DNA of 64,000 bases from Chryseobacterium binzhouense (GTDB lineage Bacteria > Bacteroidota > Bacteroidia > Flavobacteriales > Weeksellaceae): contig NZ_VKOG01000001.1 of NCBI RefSeq assembly GCF_007474545.1, positions 620,001-684,000 on the forward strand, written 5' to 3'. The notes beneath the pieces were generated by a model. The model saw nothing but the letters and a program-made list of their open reading frames with translations, was not told the origin of the DNA and did not search any database. The first letter of the stretch is position 1, and each line of letters begins with the position of its first letter. Of this stretch, positions 1 to 9,088 are shown one piece after another. Position numbers and translations under genes: made by a program.

Positions 1-761
1 ATCTTTGTAATGCTATTGATAAGGGCGATTTTCCTAAGTGGACAATGTATATTCAGGTGATGTCGGAAGAACAGGCAAAAGAATTTCGCTGGAATCCTTT
101 TGATATTACGAAAGTTTGGTTTCAGAGTGATTTTCCACTTATTGAAGTCGGCGAAATGGAGTTGAATGAAATTCCAGTAAATTATTTTGCGCATGTTGAA
201 CAGTCTGTTTTTTCACCAAGTCATTTAATTAACGGAATCAGCTTTTCACCAGATAAAATGCTTCAGGGAAGATTGTTTTCTTATCCGGATGCACACCGAT
301 ATAGGGTTGGAGTAAATGCGCATTATCTCGAAGTTAACAGATGTCCTTTTGAAATTAACAATTATCAGAGAGATGGTTTTATGGCAGATTCAAGCCATTA
401 TCGGGATAAGCCGAATTATTACCCGAACAGTTTTGATGATATTAAACCCGATTCATCGTATAAAAATTTTGAATATGAATTAGACAGCAATCAGGTTGCC
501 AATTTCAGCAGAAATGAGAACGATGATGATCATTACACTCAGCCCGGGCTTCTTTACACAAAAGCAATGAATCAGCAGGACAGAGAAAACTTGGTTAATA
601 ATATCATTGGAAGTATGAAGGGAATTGACGGACTTAAAAGAGATGAAATCATTAACCGCCAGCTTTGCCATTTTTTCAGAGCAAATATAGAACTGGGAAT
701 GAAGGTGGCAATGGGATTAAATATCAATATAGATTCCAATATGATGAATCATTCGAAATAA
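1..761 (+). CDS. katA: Catalase, 3' part (cut by the window start)
   Basis: Haem catalase that dismutates hydrogen peroxide. The reading frame is open from base 3 (reading LCNAIDKGDFPKWT before the first Met at 45), so the N-terminal part with the distal His and Asn lies outside the window. The piece seen holds the proximal haem-ligand motif RLFSYPDAHRYR, with the ligand Tyr encoded near 282-284, and the typical NPFDITKVW and YFAHVEQ segments. The C-terminus stops soon after the helical domain, which fits a small-subunit monofunctional catalase without a flavodoxin-like extension. It stands alone ahead of a strong hairpin terminator. Family certain; clade symbol inferred. Confidence 0.95.
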   Translation, partial: LCNAIDKGDFPKWTMYIQVMSEEQAKEFRWNPFDITKVWFQSDFPLIEVGEMELNEIPVNYFAHVEQSVFSPSHLINGISFSPDKMLQGRLFSYPDAHRYRVGVNAHYLEVNRCPFEINNYQRDGFMADSSHYRDKPNYYPNSFDDIKPDSSYKNFEYELDSNQVANFSRNENDDDHYTQPGLLYTKAMNQQDRENLVNNIIGSMKGIDGLKRDEIINRQLCHFFRANIELGMKVAMGLNINIDSNMMNHSK

Positions 762-787
762 AGGATGCTTAAACAATAAATGCTTAT

Positions 788-817
788 AAAAGGAAAAAAT
801 ACACATTTTTTCCTTTT
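788..817 (+). terminator. Rho-independent terminator after catalase
   Basis: AAAAGGAAAAAA and TTTTTTCCTTTT form a perfect 12-bp stem around a 6-base loop (tacaca), running into a further T-rich tail. It lies 27 bases past the catalase stop and before the enoyl-CoA hydratase start at 868. Confidence 0.8.
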
Positions 818-867
818 TATTTATAATTTTTCTTTAATTTGCATTTTATTTTAGATTAAAGTATATA

Positions 868-1635
868 ATGACTTACGAAAATATTCTTATCAGTAAAGAA
901 GAAAGAACTGCTGTAATTACCATCAACAGACCGGAGAGCCTCAATGCTTTGAACGCTTTAACGATTAGTGAAATCAGTTCCGCACTGGATGAATTACAGA
1001 ATGACCACGAGGTAAGAGTAATTATTTTGACTGGAAGTGGAGAAAAATCTTTTGTTGCCGGTGCAGATATAAAAGAATTTAGTAACTTTAATCAGGAAAA
1101 AGCAGAAGAATTAGCGAGAAACGGGCAAAACAGTCTTTTTGATAAGATCGAAAATCTGAATAAGCCTGTAATCGCTGCCGTAAACGGATTTGCTTTAGGA
1201 GGAGGCTTGGAACTTGCAATGTCTTGTCATATAAGATACGCATCAGAAAACGCCAAACTTGGTTTGCCTGAGGTAACGTTAGGATTGATTCCAGGCTACG
1301 GAGGAACTCAAAGACTGCCTAAACTTGTAGGGAAAGGTATTGCCAATGAAATGATTTTTTCTGCGAAAATGATTCCTGCACAAAAGGCAAAAGAAATTGG
1401 CTTGGTAAATGAAGTTTTTCCTGTTGAAGAGCTCTTGGCAAAGACAAAGGAATTAGCTTCCACAATTGCAAAAAACTCACCGATGGCAATTTCTAAAGCA
1501 ATTAAAGCAACTAACCTGTCAGATACAGATAAAGGTTTTGAAACTGAAATTAAATCTTTCGGAGAACTTTTTGATATGGATGACAAAAAAGAAGGAGTTT
1601 CTGCCTTTCTAGAAAAAAGAAAGCCGAACTTTTGA
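868..1635 (+). CDS. Enoyl-CoA hydratase (crotonase family)
   Basis: 255-residue crotonase-fold protein, the usual length for a stand-alone enoyl-CoA hydratase of beta-oxidation (hydrates trans-2-enoyl-CoA to 3-hydroxyacyl-CoA). The first oxyanion-hole segment is AGADIKEF (about 64-71) and the second is in NGFALGGGLELA. Both catalytic glutamates of the rat enzyme are kept: Glu115 in GGGLELA and Glu135 in LPEVTLG. The C-terminus has the classic EGVSAFLEKRKP ending. Close relatives can prefer 3-hydroxybutyryl-CoA, so the exact substrate is open. It is followed 32 bases later by the deaminase gene and may be cotranscribed with it. Confidence 0.92.
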   Translation: MTYENILISKEERTAVITINRPESLNALNALTISEISSALDELQNDHEVRVIILTGSGEKSFVAGADIKEFSNFNQEKAEELARNGQNSLFDKIENLNKPVIAAVNGFALGGGLELAMSCHIRYASENAKLGLPEVTLGLIPGYGGTQRLPKLVGKGIANEMIFSAKMIPAQKAKEIGLVNEVFPVEELLAKTKELASTIAKNSPMAISKAIKATNLSDTDKGFETEIKSFGELFDMDDKKEGVSAFLEKRKPNF

Positions 1636-1667
1636 TTATACAAAAGCAAATTATTTCGTAAACACCA

Positions 1668-2093
1668 ATGCAGATGTATAGTAAGTTTGATAAAGCTTAT
1701 CTGAAAATGGCTCAGGAGTGGGCAAAACTTTCCTACTGTGAAAGAAAACAGGTGGGAGCGCTTATCGTAAAAGATAGGATGATTATTTCGGATGGTTATA
1801 ATGGTACACCATCAGGATCTGAAAACTGCTGCGAAGACGAAAATGGTAAAACCCATTGGTACGTTCTTCATGCAGAGGCAAATGCAATCTTGAAATTAGC
1901 AGGCTCCACACAATCAGCAAGAGGAGCAACGCTTTATTTAACACTGTCGCCATGCAAAGAATGCAGCAAGCTGATTTTGCAGGCAGGAATTTCGAGAGTT
2001 GTCTATATTAATGCTTATTCAGATGACGAAGGTATAGACTTTTTAAGGAGTCACCATATTGAAATAATACAAGTGTCAGAAAATGAATTATAA
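1668..2093 (+). CDS. dCMP deaminase family protein (cytidine deaminase-like zinc enzyme)
   Basis: 141 residues of the CDA fold. Zinc ligands and catalytic acid are visible as HAE (His68, Glu70) and PCKEC (Cys96, Cys99). The insert with GYNGTPSGSENC before the HAE motif is typical of deoxycytidylate deaminases (ComE-like), which deaminate dCMP to dUMP for dTTP synthesis. A Met at residue 3 (base 1674) is an equally good start. It sits in a compact run between the hydratase and xerD, 20 bases ahead of xerD, so cotranscription is likely. Substrate assignment (dCMP rather than CMP) is by family. Confidence 0.88.
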   Translation: MQMYSKFDKAYLKMAQEWAKLSYCERKQVGALIVKDRMIISDGYNGTPSGSENCCEDENGKTHWYVLHAEANAILKLAGSTQSARGATLYLTLSPCKECSKLILQAGISRVVYINAYSDDEGIDFLRSHHIEIIQVSENEL

Positions 2094-2113
2094 ATAATTA
2101 AAAACAAAACACA

Positions 2114-3028
2114 ATGACTTGGGATGAAAAAATTAAAGATTTCGAAATTTTTTTAAGATTCGAGAGAAATTTCTCAGAAAATACACTGGATGCTTACATA
2201 CGTGACATCAAAAAGCTAAAGGATTATGCTGTAGAAGAATTGGATGGTGTTGATCCTAAAGCAATTACCTACGATAACCTTCAAGAGTATATTTTCAAAT
2301 TATCAAAACAAAAATTCAGCGAACGATCTCAGGCTAGATGGATTTCTTCTATCAAGGCTTTTTTTAAATATCTTGTTGAGGAAGAAGTAAGAGATGATAA
2401 TCCTTCTTCTTTGCTTGAAGGTCCTAAACTCGGATTATATCTGCCGGATACTCTGAGTCTTACCGATATTGAAAAAATTATTGATGCAATTGAGAAAAAT
2501 TCAGATCTCGGGAAAAGAAATCACTGCATTATAGAAGTTTTGTATGGATGCGGACTTCGTGTTTCAGAATTGATTGATATTAAAATCTCTAATATCAACT
2601 TTAAGGAAAGATATATAAAAGTAACAGGAAAAGGTAATAAAATACGTTTGGTTCCTTTGGCTCAATATACCGCAAAACTGTTGAAAGAATATATCAACGA
2701 AGTACGCTCAAAAGTTAAAGTGAATAAGAAACATGAAGATACTCTTTTCCTTAACAGTAGAGGAACTTCAATGTCAAGAGTAATTGTCTTTATCATTATT
2801 AAAGAACTTACAGATAAGGCAGGAGTAAGCAAGAAGATATCTCCCCATACATTCAGACACTCTTTTGCTACTCATTTATTACAAAACGGCGCAGATTTAC
2901 GTTTCATTCAGGAAATGCTGGGACATTCCAGTATTACAACGACGGGTATTTATACCCATTTAAAAACAGAAGAACTTCGCGATGTGATATTGAATTTTCA
3001 TCCGCGAAATGCTAACTTTGCTGGATGA
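2114..3028 (+). CDS. xerD: Site-specific tyrosine recombinase XerD
   Basis: 304-residue tyrosine recombinase that with XerC resolves chromosome dimers at dif during division. An N-terminal SAM-like core-binding domain (about 1-100) is followed by the catalytic domain with the full active-site set: Arg149 in CGLRVSEL, Lys173 in TGKGNK, His245 and Arg248 in HTFRHSFATHLL, His271 in LGHSS and the nucleophile Tyr280 in GIYTHL. Length and the lack of an Arm-binding domain indicate Xer rather than a phage integrase, and no attachment site or island is nearby. The stop overlaps the NUDIX start by 4 bases (ATGA). XerC versus XerD is decided by overall resemblance. Confidence 0.92.
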   Translation: MTWDEKIKDFEIFLRFERNFSENTLDAYIRDIKKLKDYAVEELDGVDPKAITYDNLQEYIFKLSKQKFSERSQARWISSIKAFFKYLVEEEVRDDNPSSLLEGPKLGLYLPDTLSLTDIEKIIDAIEKNSDLGKRNHCIIEVLYGCGLRVSELIDIKISNINFKERYIKVTGKGNKIRLVPLAQYTAKLLKEYINEVRSKVKVNKKHEDTLFLNSRGTSMSRVIVFIIIKELTDKAGVSKKISPHTFRHSFATHLLQNGADLRFIQEMLGHSSITTTGIYTHLKTEELRDVILNFHPRNANFAG

Positions 3029-3543
3029 AAGCATTAAAATTTTGTCCGAACTGTGGAAAACAGACCCTTCACTGGGATCAGGAAAAAAAGTGGAGCTGTC
3101 CCGAATGCAGCTTCACTTTATACAATAATGTAGCAGGAGCTGTTGCAGTAGTCATAAGATATAAAGATGAAGTTTTTCTCACAAGAAGAAATCAGGAACC
3201 TAAAAAAGGAAAGCTGGATTTAGCCGGAGGATTTGTAGATCCTAAAGAAGGCGCAGAAAACACCTGTAAAAGAGAGCTTTTTGAAGAGCTGAAATTAGAT
3301 ATTAATAGTGATGACCTTAAATATCTAACAAGTTTACCAAATATATATACTTATAAAGAAATAGATTATAATACGATTGATCTATTCTACGAATATCAAG
3401 TTACGAGTAAATTTGAGGTTGATATAGAACTGTCGGAGATTTCTGAAGCAGTTTGGATTCCTTTAAAAGAGCTGCATCTTGAAGATATTGCTTTTGATTC
3501 ACAGAAAAAGTTTTTTGAAAAATATCTGAAAGATTTTATCTAA
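3025..3543 (+). CDS. NUDIX hydrolase with N-terminal zinc ribbon
   Basis: 172 residues. The N-terminus carries a four-cysteine zinc ribbon (CPNC at 7-10 and CPEC at 25-28), followed by a NUDIX domain. The NUDIX box is visible as G-x5-E-x7-REL-x-EEL within GGFVDPKEGAENTCKREL and the following FEELKLDI. The architecture resembles NADH pyrophosphatase-type NUDIX proteins but is shorter, so the pyrophosphate substrate cannot be named. It is translationally coupled to xerD by an ATGA overlap. At its 3' end it overlaps the convergent haem-binding gene by 4 bases. Confidence 0.9.
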   Translation: MKALKFCPNCGKQTLHWDQEKKWSCPECSFTLYNNVAGAVAVVIRYKDEVFLTRRNQEPKKGKLDLAGGFVDPKEGAENTCKRELFEELKLDINSDDLKYLTSLPNIYTYKEIDYNTIDLFYEYQVTSKFEVDIELSEISEAVWIPLKELHLEDIAFDSQKKFFEKYLKDFI

Positions 3544-3998
3544 TAACTTCGTGAGTTTAGGATTTCCTGAAAATAATTTTTAAGTAAAGTTTTTTCAACA
3601 TCAGTAAGATTAGCTTCGTTATGGTAGATAATGTAAGCAGGCATTGGCATTGACTTATTTTCAATAGTCTGAATTGATTTCTCGAGCATTCCTTTTTTTA
3701 AATCGTCATTATAAGTATTCCATACAGAGAAATTAAGGTGTTCTCTGCCTTCATTAATGTGGCTTTTTACAGACCAGGAAAACGGAGCAATATAAGCATA
3801 GCCAGGATATTGGGTTTCATTGGAATGACAGTCATAACAAGCATTCTTCAGAAGTGAAGTAATATTTTCTGGTGTTTTCTGCACATCTGTGAAATTTTCA
3901 CTTTTTTTTACCGGCAGATTCTCTTTGTCAACAGGGATTAGCTGAATCACAATAAGGCACACAATAACCCAGAAAATTATCTTTATGGTCTTATTCAT
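3540..3998 (-). CDS. Membrane-anchored haem-binding domain protein (CxxCH)
   Basis: 152 residues. An N-terminal hydrophobic segment (about 5-22) acts as an export signal or anchor. The periplasmic part has one c-type haem attachment motif, CYDCH (Cys54, Cys57, His58), followed by a conserved aromatic/His region (SWSVKSHINEGREHLNFS) and MPMPAY, where the Met may be the second axial ligand. This matches the Haem_bd family found in Bacteroidota, which has no assigned physiological partner. Its start overlaps the stop of the upstream lipoprotein gene by one base (TAATG), so the two are cotranscribed. Confidence 0.85.
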   Translation of the reverse strand: MNKTIKIIFWVIVCLIVIQLIPVDKENLPVKKSENFTDVQKTPENITSLLKNACYDCHSNETQYPGYAYIAPFSWSVKSHINEGREHLNFSVWNTYNDDLKKGMLEKSIQTIENKSMPMPAYIIYHNEANLTDVEKTLLKNYFQEILNSRSY

Positions 3999-5770
3999 TA
4001 TCTGGTATTTTGGAGATTACGTCCTCTTGTGGCACCTCCCGGAACTGTGTTTTGAAAAGGAGTATTATTTTGAGGAATATTCTGAGGATTAGGATCTTTC
4101 TTATTCTGATTTGGCTTGTTGGTATTGTTGTTTATGAGTTTGCTGGCATCCAGAACTCTTGTGTCTTTCAGATCCCAATCTTCTTTTGACTGCCATAAAG
4201 GTCTTGTAATTACTGTTTTGTAATATATATAGGATTCTTCCGCAAAAATTCCATTCTCAAAATCTGCTTCATCCCAAAATCTGTTTTCGTTGTTGTCTAC
4301 CAGAATTCGTACAATGTACTCTGCAGGTTTTACAATGTCAAAAGTAACCTTATTTCCGTTGGTGTACTTTTGATAAACAGGTTTTTCTGATGAATCTAAA
4401 AGCTGAATCCAGTATTTTGTAGCAGGAGCATTTGTCAGATTAAAAGTCAGACTGCCGTAATTTTCAATTTTATCCACTTCAAAATCAAATCTTTTAGATT
4501 CAGGATTTTTATCATAATAGGAAGAAACGGTCGTTTTTGGTACTGTCAGCTGATATTTTTTTCCTTCCGCAAAGTCAGAACTTATCAGGATCTCATAAGG
4601 ATTGGTTGACGAAATTTTTGCAGTAAAAGGCTGCGTTGTCAGACTGTCAATTTTAAGAGTCCATTTTTCCGTATTAATTTTATCAATCACATAATTAGAA
4701 ACCAGCCTGAAATCTGATTTTGGAGCTAAGGTTCCGCCACCACTATCCAGAGTCATGGCGTTTTTCTTATTATACCTGTAAAAAACGGTTGCGGTATCTT
4801 TTTTAGTCTCTGTTTCATAGGCAAACTGAAGTTTTTCATTTGCTGTCTGTCCTGCATCAGCTTTTACAGCATCAAACCAGATTTTTACCGTATCAGATTT
4901 TTTATTGTGAGTTACTTTAATATCATTCAGCTTTTCGCCGATAGGAGACACTTTTACTTCTTCCGGATTTCCTTCAAAGAGCATCAGAATTCCGCCTGGT
5001 ATTTCCTTCAGTTCAGGCTTTTTAAAAGGTTTTTTGGATGGGTATAGTTTTAAATTTAATCCTGAAATAGATTTTTCAATGACTACCGTATCTTTCTGAA
5101 AAGCTATTTTTTCTTTTCCGGGATTGAAGATCGAATTTTCGTTTTCGTCATCAAATGCAATAATTTTATATTTTCCCGGTGCAAGATAATTCAGTTCATA
5201 ATATCCATCGTCATCTACTTTAGTGATATAGTAAGGCTTTTTCTTATAATCCATACTGTCTTTCAGCTGATAAAGACCAACCACCATTTTGTTTTGTGCA
5301 TTGGTCTGTTTTTTTATTGCCATTGCGTCTTTTACCTCACCACTGATGTAAAGATCATCAAGCTTTTCGCCGGTTGAGAAAGCAAAATTATAATATCTTA
5401 AAGGATTGCCTTCACTATTATCTACAATTGCATTTCCAAAATTAAAATTGTAGGTAGTATTTGCCTGTAAAGTGTCGGTCCACTGGATCACCAGAAATTT
5501 ATTGGCAATATTGGAAGGCAGGATTCTCTTGATATTATTAATGGGTGGTGATATATTGAGATTTTTGTTGATATCTTTTAAGGTGATGTATTCATCGAAA
5601 TCAATTCTCAACTCTCTGATGTCTCTTCTTATATTAGTTCTGGAAGTGTCTATATTGGATCCCACAACATTTGGGGCGAGCGTATCTTTTGAACCACCGA
5701 TAGGCGAACCTACTCTTGCACAGGATTGTACAAGTATACCGATAATGAATAGAAGAAATAATCTTTTCAT
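3998..5770 (-). CDS. Ig-like domain (Big_5) lipoprotein
   Basis: 590 residues with a lipoprotein signal ending in LVQSC (Cys16), so it is probably anchored in the outer membrane. Residues about 30-130 form a Big_5-type immunoglobulin-like domain with the TTYNFNFGNAIVDNSEGN stretch seen in many Bacteroidota surface lipoproteins. A carboxypeptidase-regulatory-like module (YYELNYLAPGKYKIIAFDDENENSIF is split here by motif: DDDGYYELNYLAPG, then FDDENENS) and a repeat of the same theme (ILVDNNENRFWDEADF) follow. The C-terminal 50 residues are Asn/Pro-rich and disordered. Function unknown; it is first of a two-gene unit with the haem-binding protein. Confidence 0.82.
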   Translation of the reverse strand: MKRLFLLFIIGILVQSCARVGSPIGGSKDTLAPNVVGSNIDTSRTNIRRDIRELRIDFDEYITLKDINKNLNISPPINNIKRILPSNIANKFLVIQWTDTLQANTTYNFNFGNAIVDNSEGNPLRYYNFAFSTGEKLDDLYISGEVKDAMAIKKQTNAQNKMVVGLYQLKDSMDYKKKPYYITKVDDDGYYELNYLAPGKYKIIAFDDENENSIFNPGKEKIAFQKDTVVIEKSISGLNLKLYPSKKPFKKPELKEIPGGILMLFEGNPEEVKVSPIGEKLNDIKVTHNKKSDTVKIWFDAVKADAGQTANEKLQFAYETETKKDTATVFYRYNKKNAMTLDSGGGTLAPKSDFRLVSNYVIDKINTEKWTLKIDSLTTQPFTAKISSTNPYEILISSDFAEGKKYQLTVPKTTVSSYYDKNPESKRFDFEVDKIENYGSLTFNLTNAPATKYWIQLLDSSEKPVYQKYTNGNKVTFDIVKPAEYIVRILVDNNENRFWDEADFENGIFAEESYIYYKTVITRPLWQSKEDWDLKDTRVLDASKLINNNTNKPNQNKKDPNPQNIPQNNTPFQNTVPGGATRGRNLQNTR

Positions 5771-5795
5771 GAAAATATTTCAACAAAAATAAACA

Positions 5796-7055
5796 TTATT
5801 CTCCAAAAACTTCAGTTCCTGATTTTAAAGTATCTTCATTATCTTTCATCACACTGTGAAGTTTGTCTTTCTGAGCCGGAAAATCCTCAAACAGACCTGA
5901 TAAAGCAAGTGCAGAATACACTCTTCCTGAGTATTTATTTCCTATAGCAACAATGGTTACTTTAGATTTCAGAAGATGGGCAAAAACAGAATTGCTTCCG
6001 TGCCACCATCCGTTATGATAAGTTAGTTTTTCACCGTTATCAAATATTTTCATTCTGAATCCTAATCCGTAATTGTTTTGTCCTGCTTTTTCGTTGCTAT
6101 AGGGTGTGAAAACCATTTCCATCAATTCAGGTTTCAGAAAATCTTTTGAAAACATTGCTTTTGAGAAATTCAGAAGATCTCTTGGAGTAGTATACACATT
6201 TTTGTCACCATAGATTAAATCTAAACGATCTAAAGGATATAAACGGTTTCCGCCAAAGTAAAAAGACTGGGAAGCCGTCGGAATGTCTTTTTCCTGAAAG
6301 ATAAAAGTGTTTTTCATTTTCAAAGGAGTAAACACCATTTCTTCCATTGCCTGCGGAAAAGGGATGTTGGTAAGTTTTTCAATCAGTAAAGCCAAAAGAG
6401 CGTAATTTGTATTGCAATACATGAATCCAGTGTCTGTTTCTCTTGCGAGATCCGGCTTATATTTAATAATCATGTTCAGAATGTCCTGATTGGTTAAATA
6501 ACTTTTTGAAAGTTCTGCAGGTGCCGGTTGAATTTTTGTGATAAAATATTCGTATTTTGGAAGACCGCTCCTTTGATCCAAAAGACTTTGCACGGTCACA
6601 TTCGGATACGGAAACTGCGGAAAAAATTGGGTGAGATGATCTGAAAGCTTTATTTTGCCTGCTTCTACCAGTTTCATCATTGCCATTGCCGTTAATGTTT
6701 TGGAAACTGAAGCTACATGAAGCGGAGTATTTTTATCGATGGGTTTCTGGTTGTTTTCTCTGGCAAAACCTCTGTAATTTTCATAAATAATTTCATCTCC
6801 CTGTGCTACCAGAATGCTTCCGCTTAGATTACCCTGCTCCCAGATTTTTTTGTAATACTGATCTATGTACCCGGCAAGAAAATTTTTATTGGAAATATGA
6901 ATACTCTCATTTTCAAAAATTTTATTCAAATCTACATTTCCAAAATTAGGCAGATTGGTTGTCGGTTCTTCAGCAGCAGATTCTGCTTTATCTTTTTTAC
7001 AAGAAACAAGAAATATAAATAGACCTAAAAGGAGTAAAATGCTAAGCTTCTTCAT
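5796..7055 (-). CDS. Serine hydrolase, class C beta-lactamase/PBP4-like fold, lipoprotein
   Basis: 419 residues. A lipoprotein signal ends in LVSC (Cys19). The catalytic domain has the serine beta-lactamase/DD-peptidase motifs: SVSK (Ser116 nucleophile, Lys119), YCN (Tyr213-Cys-Asn215), and HNGWWHG in place of the KTG box. This is the Beta-lactamase (PF00144) family, which also holds esterases and D-aminopeptidases, so antibiotic hydrolysis should not be assumed. The gene stands 26 bases upstream of the Ig-like lipoprotein gene on the same strand and may lead that operon. Confidence 0.88.
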   Translation of the reverse strand: MKKLSILLLLGLFIFLVSCKKDKAESAAEEPTTNLPNFGNVDLNKIFENESIHISNKNFLAGYIDQYYKKIWEQGNLSGSILVAQGDEIIYENYRGFARENNQKPIDKNTPLHVASVSKTLTAMAMMKLVEAGKIKLSDHLTQFFPQFPYPNVTVQSLLDQRSGLPKYEYFITKIQPAPAELSKSYLTNQDILNMIIKYKPDLARETDTGFMYCNTNYALLALLIEKLTNIPFPQAMEEMVFTPLKMKNTFIFQEKDIPTASQSFYFGGNRLYPLDRLDLIYGDKNVYTTPRDLLNFSKAMFSKDFLKPELMEMVFTPYSNEKAGQNNYGLGFRMKIFDNGEKLTYHNGWWHGSNSVFAHLLKSKVTIVAIGNKYSGRVYSALALSGLFEDFPAQKDKLHSVMKDNEDTLKSGTEVFGE

Positions 7056-7187
7056 GAGTTTTCAAAAAAATGAGTGGCAATTTAATAAAACTCAAAACAA
7101 AAGATAAAACTTGAGAATAAATTAAGATTAATTTAACATAATCAAAAACTGGAAATAGTTAGTAAGCGTAGAGATATTTATGTACAA

Positions 7188-8138
7188 TTAGCAAAAGGAT
7201 GAAATAATTTTATCCACAATAAACTGCGCCAGCTTTTCTTTACTTTGATGCGTCCAGCCTGCAATGTGGGGAGTTAATATTACTTTTTCTGAGTTTAAAA
7301 GATATTGCAAGTCTTCATTTTCTCCTGTATTGAGCGAATTTGAAGTGTCGAGATTTTCAAATGAGGATTTTTCGTATTCCAAAACATCAAGGCAAGCACC
7401 TTTTACTTTTCCAATCTTTAAAGCCTTTACCAGACTTTTAGTATGTACATTTTTACCTCTTGCTGTATTAACGAAATAAAAATCATTTTTCATTTCATTA
7501 ATAAATTCAGCATTGATATGATAATGAGTGTCTGATGTAAGAGGAATATGTAGGCTGAGAATTTCTGCTTTTGCTTTCAATTCTTCCAGACTTACCTGTT
7601 GTGCATATTTATCAGAAAGGTTAGGCAAAATATCGTGGAAGATCACCTTACAGCCAAAACCCGAAAGTCTTTTTGCCGTTGCTTTTCCCATGTTGCCGTA
7701 ACCAATGAGACCGACTGTTTTTCCTAAGAGTTCATCACCACGGTTTTCTTCACGCAGCCAGATCCCGTTTTTTACCTCGTTAGAAGCTATAAATAAACGG
7801 TGCATAATGATTAAAAGCATCCCAACTACATGTTCTGCAACAGAATCCCGGTTTCCTTCCGGAGAATTGATGAGCTGTATTCCCAATTTTTCGGCTGTCG
7901 GGATGTGTATATTTTCCATTCCGGCTCCAACTCTTGCGATAAACTTTAGGTTTTTTGCTTTTTCTAGAAAGTTTTGGTCTAAAGGAATTCTGCTTCTGAT
8001 GATAATTCCGTCATAAAGTTCAATTTTTTTTAGAACCTCTTCGTAGGTGGAATAAAAGTCTTCTTCAAGAATAAAATTTTTAGCCAAAAGCTGCTCTGTA
8101 ATGAGCGGATGGTTTTTATCTAATAGTAAAATGCGCAT
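7188..8138 (-). CDS. D-isomer specific 2-hydroxyacid dehydrogenase (phosphoglycerate dehydrogenase-like)
   Basis: 316-residue NAD-dependent oxidoreductase. The Rossmann motif is GYGNMG (146-151) with Asp169 as the NAD ribose-binding acid. Catalytic residues of the family are present: Arg227 in NTARGKN, Glu254 in LDVLEYE and His291 in LTPHIAGWT. At this length it lacks the ACT domain of long SerA. It could make 3-phosphohydroxypyruvate for serine or act on another 2-hydroxy acid. It starts 42 bases after the stop of the acyl carrier protein gene on the same strand, so it may be transcribed with the pigment genes without belonging to that pathway. Confidence 0.88.
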   Translation of the reverse strand: MRILLLDKNHPLITEQLLAKNFILEEDFYSTYEEVLKKIELYDGIIIRSRIPLDQNFLEKAKNLKFIARVGAGMENIHIPTAEKLGIQLINSPEGNRDSVAEHVVGMLLIIMHRLFIASNEVKNGIWLREENRGDELLGKTVGLIGYGNMGKATAKRLSGFGCKVIFHDILPNLSDKYAQQVSLEELKAKAEILSLHIPLTSDTHYHINAEFINEMKNDFYFVNTARGKNVHTKSLVKALKIGKVKGACLDVLEYEKSSFENLDTSNSLNTGENEDLQYLLNSEKVILTPHIAGWTHQSKEKLAQFIVDKIISSFC

Positions 8139-8180
8139 ATTCTGTTCTTAAAAAAGACTTTTAAATTGAAACAAGAGCAA

Positions 8181-8438
8181 TTATTTCGTTCTGTTTTCTT
8201 CAATATACTTTGCCATTGTTTCGATGGAAGAGAAAATCTCTTTTCCTTTTTTCGGATCTGCCAGTTTGATTCCGTATTCTTTATCCAAAAGAACAATCAA
8301 TTCCAAAGCGTCAATAGAATCCAATCCAAGACCACCTCCGAATAACGGATCTGTATCTTTAATTTCTTCTACTGCAATATCTTCCAGGTTAAGTACTTCA
8401 ATGATTTTGTGTTTTAATTCTTCTTTCAAGTTTTCCAT
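8181..8438 (-). CDS. Acyl carrier protein of the flexirubin cluster
   Basis: 85 residues. The phosphopantetheine attachment site is Ser41 in GLDSIDALEL, within the normal four-helix acyl carrier protein size. The Gly-rich LFGGGLGLDSID loop is characteristic of carrier proteins in aryl-polyene and flexirubin clusters rather than primary fatty-acid AcpP. It would carry the growing polyene or dialkylresorcinol precursor chain. It is the last pigment gene of block A on the minus strand, separated by about 100 bases from the half-size ketosynthase-like gene. Confidence 0.93.
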   Translation of the reverse strand: MENLKEELKHKIIEVLNLEDIAVEEIKDTDPLFGGGLGLDSIDALELIVLLDKEYGIKLADPKKGKEIFSSIETMAKYIEENRTK

Positions 8439-8541
8439 AAATAAATTTCATTTATAATGTACCTATGTATAAGTTTAACAGTAGCAATAATTATTTGCGT
8501 ATTTAAAAATTGGTAAACCGGTACATTTTTACATTGTTATA

Positions 8542-9087
8542 TTACGTCAGCAAATATACAAAAGCGCGGTAACTTTCACCATATAGTTCTACCCACCCGC
8601 ACAATACTTTTTCGGCTTTTCCTGACTGCAAAATCTGTTCCGAGTAAGTGTTCAAAAACTCTTCATCAAATTCATCCAAGACAAAAAATGCATTTTCAGT
8701 CTGCATTTTGTGTCTGATGCTGATTTCACCTACACAAATATTGGGTAAAGTATACACAAAAACCGCAGGACTCGGAAAATAATTTTCCTGGGAATTAATG
8801 CTTTCCTGATATTTAGAATCAGTATCTAAACTTGATGATTTATTGGCAAAAACCAAAGCTGTGCTGCTATGGTCTTCCTCTTTGAGAATGATTTCTGAAG
8901 CAAGAAAAGCAAGTTTACTTAAGTTATCCATTTTATGAAACTTTGGATAGTTTAATTCTAAACTTTTATAAGTTTCTTTTGCGAAATCTGAAAAATTTTG
9001 AGTCGGAGTTTCAAAAACAATGTCATTATTGAACACTATTTTTGAATTTTCTATGGTGCAAATGTCTGTTTTCTTCATTATTTTCAT
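8542..9087 (-). CDS. Half-length ketosynthase-like protein without active-site Cys (flexirubin cluster)
   Basis: About 181 residues from the Met at 9087, one base after the neighbouring ketosynthase stop; a longer frame from 9129 would overlap that gene by 41 bases. The sequence resembles only the N-terminal half of a thiolase-fold ketosynthase ([20 protein letters not shown] lies where ketosynthases have the segment before the nucleophile). Where the Cys loop should be it reads [13 protein letters not shown], so it cannot condense. It is probably a non-catalytic partner of the adjacent ketosynthase, comparable to the chain-length factor ApeC of aryl-polyene systems. That pairing is inference from adjacency and fold resemblance. 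Confidence 0.7.
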   Translation of the reverse strand: MKIMKKTDICTIENSKIVFNNDIVFETPTQNFSDFAKETYKSLELNYPKFHKMDNLSKLAFLASEIILKEEDHSSTALVFANKSSSLDTDSKYQESINSQENYFPSPAVFVYTLPNICVGEISIRHKMQTENAFFVLDEFDEEFLNTYSEQILQSGKAEKVLCGWVELYGESYRAFVYLLT

Positions 9088-9088
9088 T

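Noticed and set aside
2114-3028. Integrase of a genomic island
   Set aside because: The size and the operon with housekeeping genes fit XerD; no attachment sites or island genes were found nearby.
5796-7055. Antibiotic resistance beta-lactamase
   Set aside because: The SxxK/YxN motifs fit the broad PF00144 family with esterases and peptidases; no KTG motif or resistance context is seen.
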